From Molanna angustata (Eukaryota > Arthropoda > Insecta > Trichoptera > Molannidae), in contig OY754981.1 of assembly GCA_963576475.1 (NCBI GenBank), positions 1 to 64,000 of the forward strand: a stretch of DNA of 64,000 nt, in the 5' to 3' direction. A program made the position numbers and the translations under genes. The notes below the pieces were generated by a model. That model searched no databases. It was not told the DNA's origin and saw only the letters and a program-made list of their open reading frames with translations. How positions within the stretch are numbered: the stretch's first letter is position 1; every line of letters starts with the position of its first letter. Positions 25,041 to 37,492 of the stretch are shown here, one piece after another.

Positions 25041-25285
25041 ATATGTTATAAAAAATATAAAAATACTTGGTAATTGTTCTATTGTGTTTATTTGATTATT
25101 GACGCGTTTCGTGCAAAGCACATCGTCAGAATGAATTGAATGAATTCTGACGATGTGCTTTGCACGAAACGCGTCAATAATCAAATAAACACAATAGAAC
25201 AATTACCAAGTATTTTTATATTTTTTATAACATATCAACGTACAATGGAATTCTATCAAGAATTGTCGATCGACAAACTAAACTT
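25041..25285. mobile_element. Snapback element with hammerhead-like core, flanked by 13-bp direct repeats
   Basis: AGATGTATCTTTG occurs at 25028-25040 and again at 25286-25298, like a target-site duplication. Between them, arms 25041-25132 and 25144-25235 are 92-bp reverse complements with an 11-base loop. A single-copy tail follows (AATGGAATTCTATCAAGAAT). Each arm holds CTGACGATGTGCTTTGCACG then AAACGCGTC: CUGANGA, a stem GUGC/GCAC, then GAAAC and GUC. This is the hammerhead layout with one extra U before stem II. Penelope-like elements are known to carry hammerhead motifs, so a short Penelope-related retroposon is my inference. Confidence 0.75.
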
Positions 25286-25804
25286 AGATGTATCTTTGTT
25301 TTGTAGTAATAATAGTAAGTTATTTGTATAGCGCCGTTTAATGATTCGAGATCATACCAAGGGCGCTGATAGTATGTTGTATTGCTCTCTGAAACAAAGC
25401 TGTTTTTAGTCCTTTAATGAATGTGCTCTTGCTTTGAGCACTGCGGACATCTAGAGGCAGTGAATTCCACTTAATAGGACCACTCACACTAAAGCATTGT
25501 AAAGAGTATTTTTTAAATACTCTATAAATGAAAAGAAGGTAATAGTTAATATTTGTTTCTCATATTAGTATGGACAAAAATAGGATATGGATTATGAAAG
25601 AATATAAAACATCACAACTAATTTGATCTAGCTGATGTCGCATTATCCCTTCCACCATCACAACCCACTATGTGTAGACAAATATTCCATCCACCAAGTC
25701 TCTGATATAAAGTTTAAAATTATTTTCGCATCATATTTCATAAAAAAAAAACAATATTTCTGTATACTTTGCTGGAAATAATAACCATCTTGGAGACATG
25801 CAAT

Positions 25805-26820
25805 AAACGTCGGCATATGTCAACATCAGAGATTTTGAATTTTCATTTCAGTCAGGGGTTATTAACCTTTTAATTTTTGCTTTATTTTTCAATATATCTC
25901 AAAAACAATATAAGCTAGAATCCTGAAAATTCGTAAAAATATAAACAAATACCGAAAAATTCCAAAGTTGCTCAAACATTTTTTATTAAGAAAAATATTT
26001 GTTTTGTGATATTTGTTGTGTTTAACTGTCCAAAGTTTTTAAAAATATCGTAAAAAAATGAAATACCCCAACTACATAATTTAATTTTCTATAAAAAATA
26101 TTAGCATTGTAGTAGTACATGCTGCCTCATCAAGCACAAGATTGCATTCTTTTTGATGAGGCACTGCAAAGAAAAATTTTTTTTTATTAAAAAATGAATA
26201 TGTCCTTGTTAAACAAGTACATATACATCTTCCTACGTTCCCTAAAATAAGCAAATAAATGCTTGTGCCATAGGTGAACGAAATCGGTCGAGGCAGGATT
26301 CGAACTCGCGACCACTGGATTACTAACCCAGCGCGCTAACCGCTCTGCCACCGACCCATCTACATTTGTAAAAATATTATTACCTGTGAATTATATCTTG
26401 AATTGTTATTGTAAAATTAGTATGTTAAATAAATAAATAAAAAATAAATAAACATCTCAAACTTTTTTTAACAATTTTTATAAAAATTGAATTTAGTTGC
26501 AACATCGTTTCATTCAATTCGTAAGGCAGTAACACTTCACAATATCAACTTGGACTCAATAATTTAATACTTAATTTCCAAACATACATACATACCATCA
26601 TCCTGTATTCATTTTCTGGGTTGGAAAAAAAGACTGACCTCCATACTATCCAATCCTGACATACATACCTACATTTTTTATATAGAAAACAAAATATTTT
26701 AAAATGTTTATAAATTTGTGTTTAAGTGTTTATAGTTGGGTACGTATTCTTCAATTATACATATTATAGCCATCGACAGTTGGATCGCATATGTTACATG
26801 CAACTAGTTGTATGAATAAT
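25805..26820. repeat. Dispersed repeat family R, copy 4, with nested SINE
   Basis: It matches the other copies through TTTCAGTCAGGGGTTATTAA, GGCAGTAACACTTCACAATA and the tail AGCCATCGACAGTTGGATCG. About 26111-26450 is inserted material including a minus-strand SINE B. Confidence 0.65.
26165..26365 (-). mobile_element. SINE family B, near full length
   Basis: Plus-strand A-run, TGAATATGTCCTTGTTAAAC, the body, then GGATTCGAACTCGCGACCAC (complement of the B box) and the tRNA-like head ending in CGCTCTGCCACCGACCCATC. The head is tRNA-like but does not read as a clean functional tRNA. It lies inside repeat R copy 4. Confidence 0.8.
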
Positions 26821-26924
26821 GTATATAACAGAAGTAAAATAGCTTCTGTATGGGAAAATTGAGTGATCAACTTCATATTGATATTGTATGTGTCTCTATA
26901 GACAAGTGTATTTTTTACTCTCCA

Positions 26925-27050
26925 CTTCTATCTTCCTCAAGGGGTAGGCAGTGAGAACCGAACACCGCATTCTTCTATCTTGACACATACATCGCCTCAT
27001 CAACATTGATACACTGTCTCATACATGCTCATCTTGCTAGTAATGCATTT
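26925..27050 (-). mobile_element. RTE-like LINE tail fragment
   Basis: GGGGTAGGCAGTGAGAACCG followed by TCTATCTTGACACATACATC is the complement of the LINE 3' tail (TGTCAAGATAGA..TTCTC..TGCCTACCCC). Confidence 0.7.
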
Positions 27051-27265
27051 TTACTTAAAATTACTCAAAAGGTATCATGCATATCTACTATGAGTTTTGT
27101 GACAATGTTTTTATGTATATGGTGCATTGTGAAAACTTGTCCTCTGGGAATCTTATATTTGTTTAAGAATCTTATAGAAATGTACTTCATAAAAATGCAT
27201 TTAGAGATTGTCAACCATTCAAGATGAAAATATATACACTTGCTATGTAGTGGAGAGTTAAGTGT

Positions 27266-27420
27266 TGGCCACAACCCACTCGTTTATTGTGTTTTCAGTC
27301 TGGATCTGTGAGATGACATATTTCCCAAATCTCCAGAATGTGCGTGTACTTGTTATCGGGTGCGTGTTGTTTCTGTTGGTTGCCTGCATGAGAAGCAATA
27401 CAAAAATATTAAATAATATA
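27266..27420 (+). mobile_element. SINE family A tail, headless
   Basis: TGTGTTTTCAGTCTGGATCT and CTCCAGAATGTGCGTGTACT match the body and tail of family A. The tRNA-like head is absent. Confidence 0.65.
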
Positions 27421-27773
27421 AAATATTATTGGGTACATCCCTCACAGGAAGGTACACTGAAAAACCAAGTGAAACATACTCCTGTCCGAATTTACATCAT
27501 GTCATATTCTCATGCGGAGTACCTTTGTATCTCGCTCAATCTAGGTACTTAGTTTCATGGATTATCTTCTTCTATCATTCACAAGTTATGGCCAGACCAC
27601 CTCAGAGTGTTTATTCCTAATTCGCAGATGACATTCTTTTATTAGGTATTTTTTTATCTGCAATTTGTCTAATTCTTACACCGTGGTCGACAGAACCTAC
27701 CTATACTTCAAAATATATCTGACTACATCTATATTTGAATACGTGAAGCGAAACATTAGGGATCTTCTTCAAG

Positions 27774-28057
27774 CAAACTGCTCGCACAGAGGAGCTATAG
27801 ATTTGGCATAGTTACGGTTTAGGTATAACATGGATAAAGAGTACAAACTGCTCGCACAGAGGAGCTATAGATTTGGCATAGTTACGGTTTAGGTATAACA
27901 TGGATAAAGAGTACAAACTGCTCGCACAGAGGAGCTATAGATTTGGCATAGTTACGGTTTAGGTATAACATGGATAAAGAGTACAAACTGCTCGCACAGA
28001 GGAGCTATAGATTTGGCATAGTTACGGTTTAGGTATAACATGGATAAAGAGTACAAA
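27774..28057. repeat. 70-bp tandem repeat, four copies
   Basis: The unit begins CAAACTGCTCGCACAGAGGA and ends GGATAAAGAGTA; four head-to-tail copies show no difference by eye. Intron 2. Confidence 0.95.
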
Positions 28058-28344
28058 AATTTCAATTTATACATAATATATGTATGTTACAAATTCATTG
28101 AATTAGATAAAAAATATTTCACATCAACTCATGGATTGATTACTTTCATACTGCTAGTGTTAAACGCATTTGTTTTTAATTCAAATACAGAACATGTTAA
28201 TTAAAACTATATCATTTACTGTGAAACAATATAAATAGTACTTTAACAATTCAACTTGATGTATTTTATTATGGCTCAGGTCCACTCAAAAATTTAATGA
28301 ATTACGGTCTGACCTTTCTGACCTTTGCGCGATCACTAGTATGA

Positions 28345-28500
28345 ATCTTGTAATAACGCTGGATCAGTAATCCAGTGGTCGAGAGTTCGAATCCTGACAC
28401 GACCGATTTCGTTCACCTATAGTACAAGCATTTTCGCTTAGTTAAGGGAATGTATGAGGATGTATATGTACTTGTTACTACAGTAACATATTCACTATTT
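28345..28500 (+). mobile_element. SINE family B
   Basis: GGATCAGTAATCCAGTGGTC, GAGAGTTCGAATCC (B box) and CGACCGATTTCGTTCACCTA match family B, ending before an A-rich stretch. It lies just upstream of exon c. Confidence 0.75.
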
Positions 28501-28578
28501 AAAAAAATATATAAGATCAGAAAAAAATGTAATATTTTTATTTATACTTACATGAAAAAAAATAATGATTTATTACAG

Positions 28579-28782
28579 GTATCTGTTCAACAATAAACTA
28601 AAATCAGTCACAAAAAATCATCTCGTTGATCTAACCTCTCTCGCCTGGTTATTCCTGCAGAACAATTTGATCGAAGACTTTAGTCTCTCAACTGGTTTGA
28701 TCTCTCTACAATGGATTCAATTGGGAAACAACAGAATAAAAACACTTCATCCCTTTCCAGATCTTCCAGAAATATATGAACT
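28579..28782 (+). CDS. LGR exon c: nearly three LRRs
   Basis: 204 nt between TTATTACAG and GTGAGTTA. It encodes repeats with LFNNKLKSV, FLQNNLIEDF and LGNNRIKTLHPFPDLP. Its length suggests that ancestral single-repeat exons fused here. The phase matches both neighbours. Confidence 0.93.
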
Positions 28783-29089
28783 GTGAGTTATATAACTATT
28801 TAGTTTATTACTTAACGCAAAAATATGACGTATGAAACGACGTAAAGGATCATGTTTCAATTTAACACAATTTTTGGATTGTTGGTTAATTTTTACCGTA
28901 ATTAAATACCCCATTGTCTATGTAAAAGTCATCGGTTTTTATTATCAAAGTAATAAATAATTTCAATTAAACATGATCTAATTAAGTTTACGAGAGAAAT
29001 TCAGTTCAAGCAAACACCAGGATCTACTAAATGATATTTTTCCATAAATATTAGTGTCCGATTTTGGCCGAAGCCGAAGCCGATTGTTC

Positions 29090-29375
29090 CGCCTCAGCCG
29101 TACCCTTCGGCCGAAGCCGAAGGTTTGATTTTACTAAAAAAATCGATTCAAATAATAAATAATCTGCTTTCGTGACTTAGTTGTTTAGATATCTAACTAC
29201 TGAGCCAAGGGTCCTGGATCGTTTGATTTTACTAAATAAATTCGATTAAAATAATAAATAATTGGCTTTCGTGACTCAGTTGGTATGATATCTGACTACT
29301 GAGCCAAGGGTCCTGGGTTCGATTCCCAGTGGAGACACAGTTTTTATTTGTGTTTTCAATCTGGATCTATGAGAT
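29090..29375 (+). mobile_element. SINE family A with a partial upstream duplicate
   Basis: The main copy (about 29222-29375) has CTGAGCCAAGGGTCCTGGGT, a B box at 29316-29326 (GGTTCGATTCC) and the family A body. A block of about 75 bp (29128-29220) repeats the sequence just upstream. Clusters of CCGAAGCCGAAG flank the pair. Confidence 0.7.
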
Positions 29376-29554
29376 TAACTGTTTTTAGCGGCTGAAGAAA
29401 GCTTCGAAGCCGAAGCTTTGGTCGGACACTAATAAATATCAAGAAATGACAAACAGTAAACATATCATATGACACTCGTTTATAATTTGAGGTAAAAATG
29501 CTTGAAATGGCGAAAAAATAATGAAACGGTACAACATGAAAGTATTTGATTGAC

Positions 29555-29760
29555 ATTCATATTACATATCAGGTACCTATGCATATTCGTCATATTACAT
29601 ATCAGGTACCTATGCATATTCCTCATATTACATATCAGGTACCTATGCATATTCGTCATATTACATATCAGGTACCTATGCATATTCGTCATATTACATA
29701 TCAGGTACCTATGCATATTCGTCATATTACATATCAGATACCTATGCATATTCGTCAATT
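29555..29760. repeat. 33-bp tandem repeat, six copies
   Basis: The unit contains CATATTACATATCAGGTACC then TATGCATATTCGT. Because 33 is a multiple of three, frames on both strands stay open. Non-coding intron 3 repeat. Confidence 0.95.
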
Positions 29761-30887
29761 TATAATATACCTACTTATGTGGGATTTTAAAAAATGTTAT
29801 CATCATCTGCAAGAATAATTACTTATATTTATTAATGGGAATCTTATTGTTTTACGTATTTCTTAATTCAGTTTTGATACTGAATTTGTTATTTTCCACT
29901 TGGTATATACACGTTGTACACATACATACATATACATATTCATATATCAAGTGAAGTGTCCATAGTCCATTTTCCAAGTTCTCAATCAGATGGAAATCTA
30001 CCACTCCATGGGGGCCTCTACCAATGAATAACTGCATTTAATCAAGGAAGTGATTGTACCTACATACCTATACTAACTTATATTACACAATATCATCATT
30101 TATGCTAATTTAGGTATATTGAAGACATTCGTTTCAAACTCTACCTATCTAGTTAATTCGCACAAAGTTGTAATTCACACTGCACATGTCATGTAGGTCG
30201 CAATATTATAGAACGTGGAAATATATTATTAGGATGTGCAAAACAGTTTTAGAAATATCGCCTCCACTTAATTCAATCAATGGGTCACATGCAGTTTGCA
30301 GATCGATAGCGAATTTTATGTAAGCATCCATTAACTGTAGGTATCTCTCTCTTAAACTTATAAACTCACACACATACAAAATAGAAATATCTAATATTTC
30401 TACCGTCGCGTCGAACGAAAACCAAATACTATTGAAGACACGTTTTTATTATATTCAATTTCTTTAGCATCATTATGAATAACAACACAGCAAGGAGTCA
30501 TTCAGCGAACATGGAATTATAAGCATGATACTTCAGAGACATTTAAGTCGAGTTAATAAAAAATATCTCCCCACAGCATTATTTTACATTTATATGGGTA
30601 TGATTTCTTAGTTTGGAAACCTATGTTTTGATTCTATATTCAACAAGTTCCTATAATTTGCACGATAAATATTTTTTTTATTTTTGTACGGCATATGGCG
30701 TGTCCTATTTTTTTGTGTTCGCTAAGCTACACTTGCTTCAAAACTAGTGACTGCAGTGGTTTTTAAAAAATATTGTTCCACGTAAGCATAATACAATATT
30801 TAGAGAATCATAAGATAAAATTTCAACAATATTTATTTTGAAATAAAGGTATTTTATTTATATTGATTTTATTTTATTTGTTGTCAG

Positions 30888-30959
30888 ATTTCTTGAAAAC
30901 AATTTAATAGAAGAAATTCAAGATGAAACATTCTCTCAATTGACTCATCTTCAGTTATT
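30888..30959 (+). CDS. LGR exon d: one LRR
   Basis: 72 nt between GTTGTCAG and GTAAGTATT, encoding LFLENNLIEEIQDETFSQLT then HLQLL. Phase as in exon b. Confidence 0.94.
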
Positions 30960-31214
30960 GTAAGTATTTTTACTAAATTATAATTCATTGAAATTTTAAC
31001 GAGATAATATAGATAGGTACCTACATAACATTTATAAAGGTTGGATTAAGAAATATTTAATTATCTTGGTGAATAATGAGATCATTTCTATATAAGTATG
31101 AAATATTAATTTTTGGACAAACTCATTATTACCATTTGTATAAATTTACATATTTATTAATGCCTCAAAATATAAATGAATATCTAATCCGGTTGTCAGC
31201 TAAAGGAAAGCGGA

Positions 31215-31320
31215 GAGATTTTGAATACTAGATAGCCATACCATAACATCACGCCATTTCCTTATTCGGGGTAGGAAGAGAGGACCAAACATCAGAAGCC
31301 TTTCTCTTGACATACATTTG
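31215..31320 (-). mobile_element. RTE-like LINE tail fragment
   Basis: CATACCATAACATCACGCCA, then GGGGTAGGAAGAGAGGACC and TCTCTTGACATACATTTG, is the reverse complement of the family's 3' tail. Confidence 0.7.
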
Positions 31321-31457
31321 ATTCCACTTATTTTCGAGGATATGTATCTGGTGCATAATATCAGATCCTGCTCTTAATTTTATCTCTGTTTTTGAACAAA
31401 ATGCCAACCGTACATAAGCATAAATATTATATCGTGTTATGTTTTATTGTTTTCCAG

Positions 31458-31529
31458 ATATCTCAGAGGAAATCACATACATTCTATATCAGAAAAGGCA
31501 TTCGAGAATCTGTTTCAACTTCGGGAACT
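31458..31529 (+). CDS. LGR exon e: one LRR
   Basis: 72 nt between TTTTCCAG and GTAAGTATT, encoding YLRGNHIHSISEKAFENLFQ then LREL. Confidence 0.94.
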
Positions 31530-31864
31530 GTAAGTATTCATCTTATGAACATTTCATAACAATACAAATCACATCAGATCTGATTAACACAACGCATGAC
31601 ATGTACATTGTACATAATTTATTCATTGTAGATATGTCGATTTATTTTTGTATATAAAAATGTTCACGCCTTAGTTTTCCCTGATGATAGAAAAATACTT
31701 TCGTTTTAGATAAAATAAATTTTGTAAATATTTTTACACAATACAAACGGTTTAGTTAGAAAATCGTTAAGCAGTTTAGTAGTTGAGTACTTATATAATA
31801 AATCAAGTTACATAAGAACCGCGATTAATGTTGTTTATAATATAGGTACATATTTATTTTGTAG

Positions 31865-31936
31865 GGATCTATCGGAAAATCGCCTGATGTTGTTACATCC
31901 AACTACACTACATTCACTCCATTATTTGGATCATTT
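31865..31936 (+). CDS. LGR exon f: one LRR
   Basis: 72 nt between TTTTGTAG and GTAAGTTTA, encoding LDLSENRLMLLHPTTLHSLH then YLDHL. The preceding intron is only 335 bp. Confidence 0.94.
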
Positions 31937-33299
31937 GTAAGTTTATATAATATTATTATTATTGTCATTTATATTTGTTTTGTATCTTTTTTCTTATTTT
32001 TTTTATTTGTTTTGCTTTTCTACATAAAAAAATAGAATGAAAATAAGTCAGAATAAGATTAAAATAAAATAGCGGTTATGTCACCAAATGTGTGGTTGGC
32101 TGGTAAAAATTGCATACGAACAATAAATTCGCCACATTATGTGAATATAATTTTTGCATGAAAAACGAACATTATTATTGTTATTAATATTAATTGAACG
32201 ATAAAATATTTCGATACTATAAAGTGAAAAACAATAACCTTGCATCAATGTGTTGGATTTATTTTAATGCATGTTTTATATTGTTCGCTCAACATTTAAG
32301 GCGTGATATTATATTAATAAATAATTATAATATGTTCATCATATAATAAATGTTCTCTGTTTCACAGCAATTTATATAAAACCTTGTTTTTTATTTTAAA
32401 TATAATATACTTTTTTATATAAAATATAATAAAAAATATCTACGTAAATAAATGACATTCAGAGTTTTTCAGTTAAATATTCACACAAAAATAAAGATGT
32501 TAAATTATAAGGAGATAGTTTTTGTATGGAAATTTAACACATCAATAAAAAGTTATCTTAATGTTATATATGTATGTATGTAGGTAGGTACCTTTATCTC
32601 TGGTTTAGTCTTGTGGAAAAATACAAGTTTTATGAGATTTTTCACTTTCAATAGATATTCCACGGTGGTAGTTTAATAATAAAATATCATCTTATCTCAT
32701 TTGACAATAATTTATTATTTAATAAATTGAGAAAAACTGAATAACCAATTAATTTGACAACATTTAGATTCAGATATAATATAATCGAACAAAGCCATAA
32801 GATAAATAATTATGTTAATAGAATGAATGTTTGATAAAACAAATAGGAGAAAATGTATAGTTAGGTACTTCTTACTCTGTAATTTATTATTATTTTTATT
32901 GGATATCTCTATTTTGTATTACTCTATTATATTACCATTAATTTATTTTAAAACCCACTATCTTCGTTATTTATTGAAAAGGCGATGAGCCGTTCAAATA
33001 AATAGTTAAAAAATATGAATAAATAAATAATAATAGTACATTTTATTTAGATGTAAAAACATATAAACAATAAGATAATAAATAAATAAATAAACCAATA
33101 AATAAATAAATTATTTAATAAAATAATTATTAATAAATATACAAATATATAAATATATAAAGAAAAGAGTCACCGACAGAAAACAAAATTGCTTGGATAC
33201 ATTCTACGATTATAATAGTTAATTATTACTTAAGCAATGACTGTGTTTATCGTTTCTAATCATTTTTTTATGAAATATTAAATCATATTGCATATAATC

Positions 33300-33480
33300 A
33301 CTTCCTTGCACCCTGCACAAGTGCGAGTTTTTTGTCATATGGCTATTTCTTCCAACTAACCCAGAGAGGCAATATTTGCGTGAGAATTTAATTTAAATAA
33401 ATTGCTCCTCTGCAAGTTATCGAACCCAGGACGCCCCCACAGAAACCAAGTGACTAACCAAATGTGCCACAATAGTCGGC
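33300..33480 (-). mobile_element. tRNA-derived SINE, family C
   Basis: The minus strand reads GTGGCACATTTGGTTAGTCA, then CCTGGGTTCGATAACTTGCA and GGAGCAATTT, ending CACTTGTGCAGGGTGCAAGG. The head resembles a tRNA with a B box, and the tail recurs on the plus strand at 36090-36118. Confidence 0.65.
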
Positions 33481-33544
33481 CATTTGAATGTTATGTTATA
33501 CTTTAGGATGAGAATGTATAATTGAAAGAATCATCTAATTTCAA

Positions 33545-33770
33545 AAGCATTATTCTGCTTATTGCGCCTTCTGCCACGTCCAGGTTTTACTTGCAAACGT
33601 CAAGGTTGGCACTACGCTTGCGTTATGAATGGCATCCTTTGATATGTTACGATCATTCATAACTGGTCTAAGTGCTCCATTCACTTTGTATTCTGACATA
33701 ACTCTTCTTTCGATATCCTAATCAGATCGTCCATTCCATTGTAACATACGTACTTTGTATTTTATATTAA
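33545..33770 (-). mobile_element. RTE-like LINE fragment
   Basis: The minus-strand reading around TTGTGAATGGAGCACTTAGACC-like sequence, ATGCCATTCATAACGCAAGC and CTTGACGTTTGCAAGTAAAA matches, with decay, the reverse-transcriptase C-terminal part seen at 39330-39480. Confidence 0.55.
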
Positions 33771-34179
33771 AAGCAAACATGTTTGTTTCCAAAACAATTT
33801 AATCTCTGCGTCATATGGTTAATAATTAATTAAAATCAAAATTATGATGAACTTAAAAAATGCGCCTGTGTATTACAAGATGGCATTTCCGCTGTTCATG
33901 TACCTATATTTCTAGTTGAGTGCGTTGTAAAATGTTTTATTGAAATGGTGTAAAATGCATGAAATATGAAATAAGACCTTGTTATCATAATATTTTCCTT
34001 CAAATACCTTCCTATTTCACATCTCTATACAAATCATGTCTATGTGATATTATAATTCCCGCATTTATTGTACCAACGTACGTGACGATGTCTGATTTGT
34101 TTGTATTTTCTGTGCAAAATGCATTACCAACTTTACACAATATATCTGAATCTCCCCATAGACTTTTATTTCATGAAAC

Positions 34180-34480
34180 ACGAGCTGCCTCCCCCCCCCC
34201 CTCCTCATCACACACTCTACACAGATATCTACAAAAGGTAGTGCCTGCCAATACAAACATAAATTGCATTTCACTTCATTCACACCAATGCATCGTCTCA
34301 TACACGCTCTTCTGGTTCAATTAAATTATGCACCACCATCATGTCATTTCCCTATTTGGAGGAAACATAACTGAAGGTAGGTACAGATTCCTCTCTCTTG
34401 ACATAAATGTTTCACTTCATTCACACCAATGCATCGTCTCATACACGCTCTTCTAATCTTTACATTTACATCCTTCCAGA
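34180..34480 (-). mobile_element. Two overlapping LINE tail fragments
   Basis: The block TTTCACTTCATTCACACCAA, TGCATCGTCTCATACACGCT, CTTCT occurs twice (34267-34315 and 34409-34457). With TCTCTCTTGACATAAATG this is the complement of the family C-terminal coding and tail. A poly-C run sits at 34190. Confidence 0.6.
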
Positions 34481-34779
34481 TCACATCAATGTGATCGTGT
34501 CAAATAAAAGTAATTATTTTTTGAAATGTAGGGATCAAACAGTGTTCTATTATTCTTACTTCTAACGTCAATACTAGAGAGGAAAATTACAAAATCTTTC
34601 TTAATGGATTACTATAATTATTTTTTTAAATGTAGGGATCAAACAGTGTATTAAAAAAATCATTTAGGATTAGGGATATGAATTGTTTTTATAAACTATT
34701 AAAATAAACTATAACAAGAAAATGTTTCATTTGCATCGCGTCTAAGAAATATTCATTTTTTTTCACATATTTCTTTTTT

Positions 34780-34945
34780 TTGAGAATCTATATGTCCTTG
34801 TAACAAGTAAAGAATATGGACATCCTAAATGAAGCATAAGTGTTTGTGCTATAGGTGAACAAAATCGGTCGTGGCAAATTCGAACTGGATTACTAACCAA
34901 GCGCGCTAATCGCCCTGCCACCATCTCCCTGCCATCATTTGTCTG
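34780..34945 (-). mobile_element. SINE family B, degraded
   Basis: TATATGTCCTTGTAACAAGT, AAGCATAAGTGTTTGTGCTA and GTGAACAAAATCGGTCGTGG lead to a decayed B box and the head complement CGCGCTAATCGCCCTGCCAC. Confidence 0.7.
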
Positions 34946-35649
34946 AAGAAAATTTTTAGTCAATTATTGACTTCTTCAAAATATTTTTACTTGTTGTTCT
35001 TTCACAATTCACAATACTAGATCGTGCTGGTTTGGATACTTCGTAACATATTTTCGATAAAAGATTAAAGAAATTGTCAATCTATATTTATTTTATTATG
35101 TGCTTAGACGAAATATCTTAAAAAATGAATTTCTTTACAAACGTGAAACTATTAGCGTCTGAATATAAAATGAGTACCTAGGTAGATATATATTTTTTTA
35201 ATAAAAAGATTACAAAGAAAAAGATTCAATTTTGAACGGTTGGATGAGATCTTACATTCCTTTATGTGGGACATCGATAGGAAAATATAAAAAAAATACC
35301 TTCAGCATTGTATAAACACTCCTTCCAATATTGTTCTCTTCCTTTCCCACTCAATTCAATTGATTATTCAAATCGTGAATTTAATTTCAATTGATTTCGA
35401 TTCATTCAAAGGGTGAATTAAATTTGGGTTGTGACAGAGAAATTCTCTAAATAATAAGAATCAAAGACAATTTTATATTGGGCAGATGGTTTTCACGAAA
35501 CAAAAGTTAATTATCTTTTCCCTAACTGTGTATTCAGATTAAATAATTTCCTTTATATTCTTTGTATAATGACATGAAATTAAAATATTTACTGAACTAA
35601 AAAATATATATATTTGGACAGTTGCGACAGAATCATATATTTATTTATT

Positions 35650-35885
35650 TTGAAAAGATGCATATAGCTTTTTATAAAGATGATATAAAGATGCATGTGG
35701 CTTTTTATAAAGATGCATGTAGCTTTTTATAAAGATGATATGAAGATGCATGTAGCTTTTTATAAAGATGCATGTAGCTTTTTATAAAGATGATATAAAG
35801 ATGCATGTAGCTTTTTATAAAGATGATATAAAGATGCATGTAGCTTTTTATAAAGATGATATAAAGATGCATGTAGCTTTTTATT
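35650..35885. repeat. Compound 24/33-bp tandem repeat
   Basis: GATGCATGTAGCTTTTTATA then AA is repeated eight or nine times, in places with a GATGATATAAA spacer, so two unit lengths mix. Intron 6. Confidence 0.9.
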
Positions 35886-35999
35886 CATGTTCAGTGTCTG
35901 TGTGCAATTTTATTGTTACGCACTTTTGTATTATCTGAATATGGCAGTAAGGTATGAACATTTCAGACTTATTTTTAAAGAATGTATAGTTAAATAACA

Positions 36000-36130
36000 T
36001 TTGATGAGGATTTGATCCCCACCAGAGGAGAAATTTATTGAATTTCATTTTTCATGCTAATATTCCTTCTCTGGGCTGGTTATTTGTCTCGCCACTTGCG
36101 CAGGGTGCAAGGAAGTGTTTATTATTATTA
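36000..36130 (+). mobile_element. SINE family C tail
   Basis: GGATTTGATCCCCACCAGAG, GAGAAATTTATTGAA and CGCCACTTGCGCAGGGTGCA are the plus-strand version of the 33.3-kb SINE. Confidence 0.55.
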
Positions 36131-37492
36131 TTATAAGTTACTCGATGACTCTCGGAGGCGGATGTGGACAGACGGGAACCTTTTTATCAGTCAAAAATTC
36201 GCTGATCAGAAAGAAATGTGAGACGGCGTATGATGAAGGAAAAAGCCACAACAGGCTTGACTTGCATGACCTCACTTTTCTAGCTGTGAAAGCCAGTTTA
36301 CAGTCTTATTATGTCAAAATAAAAGGTAATGGATGTATTGTCAACAGTTGCTTTTACCGTATTTTTCGATCAGAGTAGATTTGTTTTAATTAATAGTTTC
36401 TTCTGTTTCAAATTTTCAATTTGATATTATCTTCTGAACTGATTTTATTTATTTATGTAACTATACTCTTCGTTTCAGTTGTTGGTATGAACTCAGATGT
36501 ATGAACTGTCTAGTATAACTATAGATAAAATATAATGTAATGTTTCCTCTTATACTGTCCATACTCTGCACTTGCTTGTTTTATTCTGATTTTTACTTAA
36601 TTGCATTCATTGAAGGAAAAAGTAAAGTTTTGAATTCCAATATAAATGTTATAAAATAATATGTACCTACCTATCAATATACATATTACATATGTGCCCA
36701 CCTACCCTACCTAGGTTTATCACGCACGTCTATTACTATCCAATATGTACAAATATAATTTATTTCGTTTTCCTCATTTTACCAACTGTACAATATCAAT
36801 ATGTAGGTACTTAATCCCTTGCTCATGTCATATTCAACGAACGACACGTGCCAATACATCTATTATAAAAACATATTTACTCTCATTATTATTACAGTAA
36901 AATATTTCATCTCTACAACGTCATATGAAACCACATTTTAATCACAAGACCAATTATTAATAGTTTATTATTTAGGTACTGTGGAAGAAAATTAAGTTTT
37001 TTCTTATGTCATGATTACCTAATTATATTTTTCTAAAAATAGCTCTTTGAAAACATCAAGATTGATTTCGACAGAGAATGTGAAAATTTCAACATAAAAA
37101 TATAAACTTTTTATCTACGTTTGTTTTTCCAATTAATTTGTTGCTGGTTTAAAATATTCAAATATATTTTTGACTTATCAAGTCTGCTTTCGAAGCTGAC
37201 CCGTTGATTTGAACATATTAACCATCCAAATTTCTTGTCATAGAGATGGGAACTGGAGATCGGCAGCTGAGGAAAAAAGTGGGAGGCAGTGGCAGGATTA
37301 TGCAAAGCATGAAAAGGGGCACAAATTAATAAAAATAATAATAAAATTCATGATTATTAATATTTAATTCAAACTCAAATATTATAATTTAGATAATATT
37401 TCAAAAACTTATTAGTGATTTCGCAAATATTACAATAAGATATTTTTTAATTTGTCAATACTGACAATGTTTAATGTGTAGAACTCCATTAC

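Noticed and set aside
26281..26360. Possible minus-strand tRNA (GGATTCGAAC box)
   Set aside because: It belongs to SINE family B, repeated at 23.3, 28.3 and 34.8 kb with decayed arms.
29480..29818. Repeat-protein-like frames on both strands
   Set aside because: They come from a 33-bp tandem repeat, whose length keeps any frame open.
36115..36378. 87-residue frame between exons f and g
   Set aside because: It begins inside a SINE tail and has no recognisable domain or splice borders in phase with the receptor.
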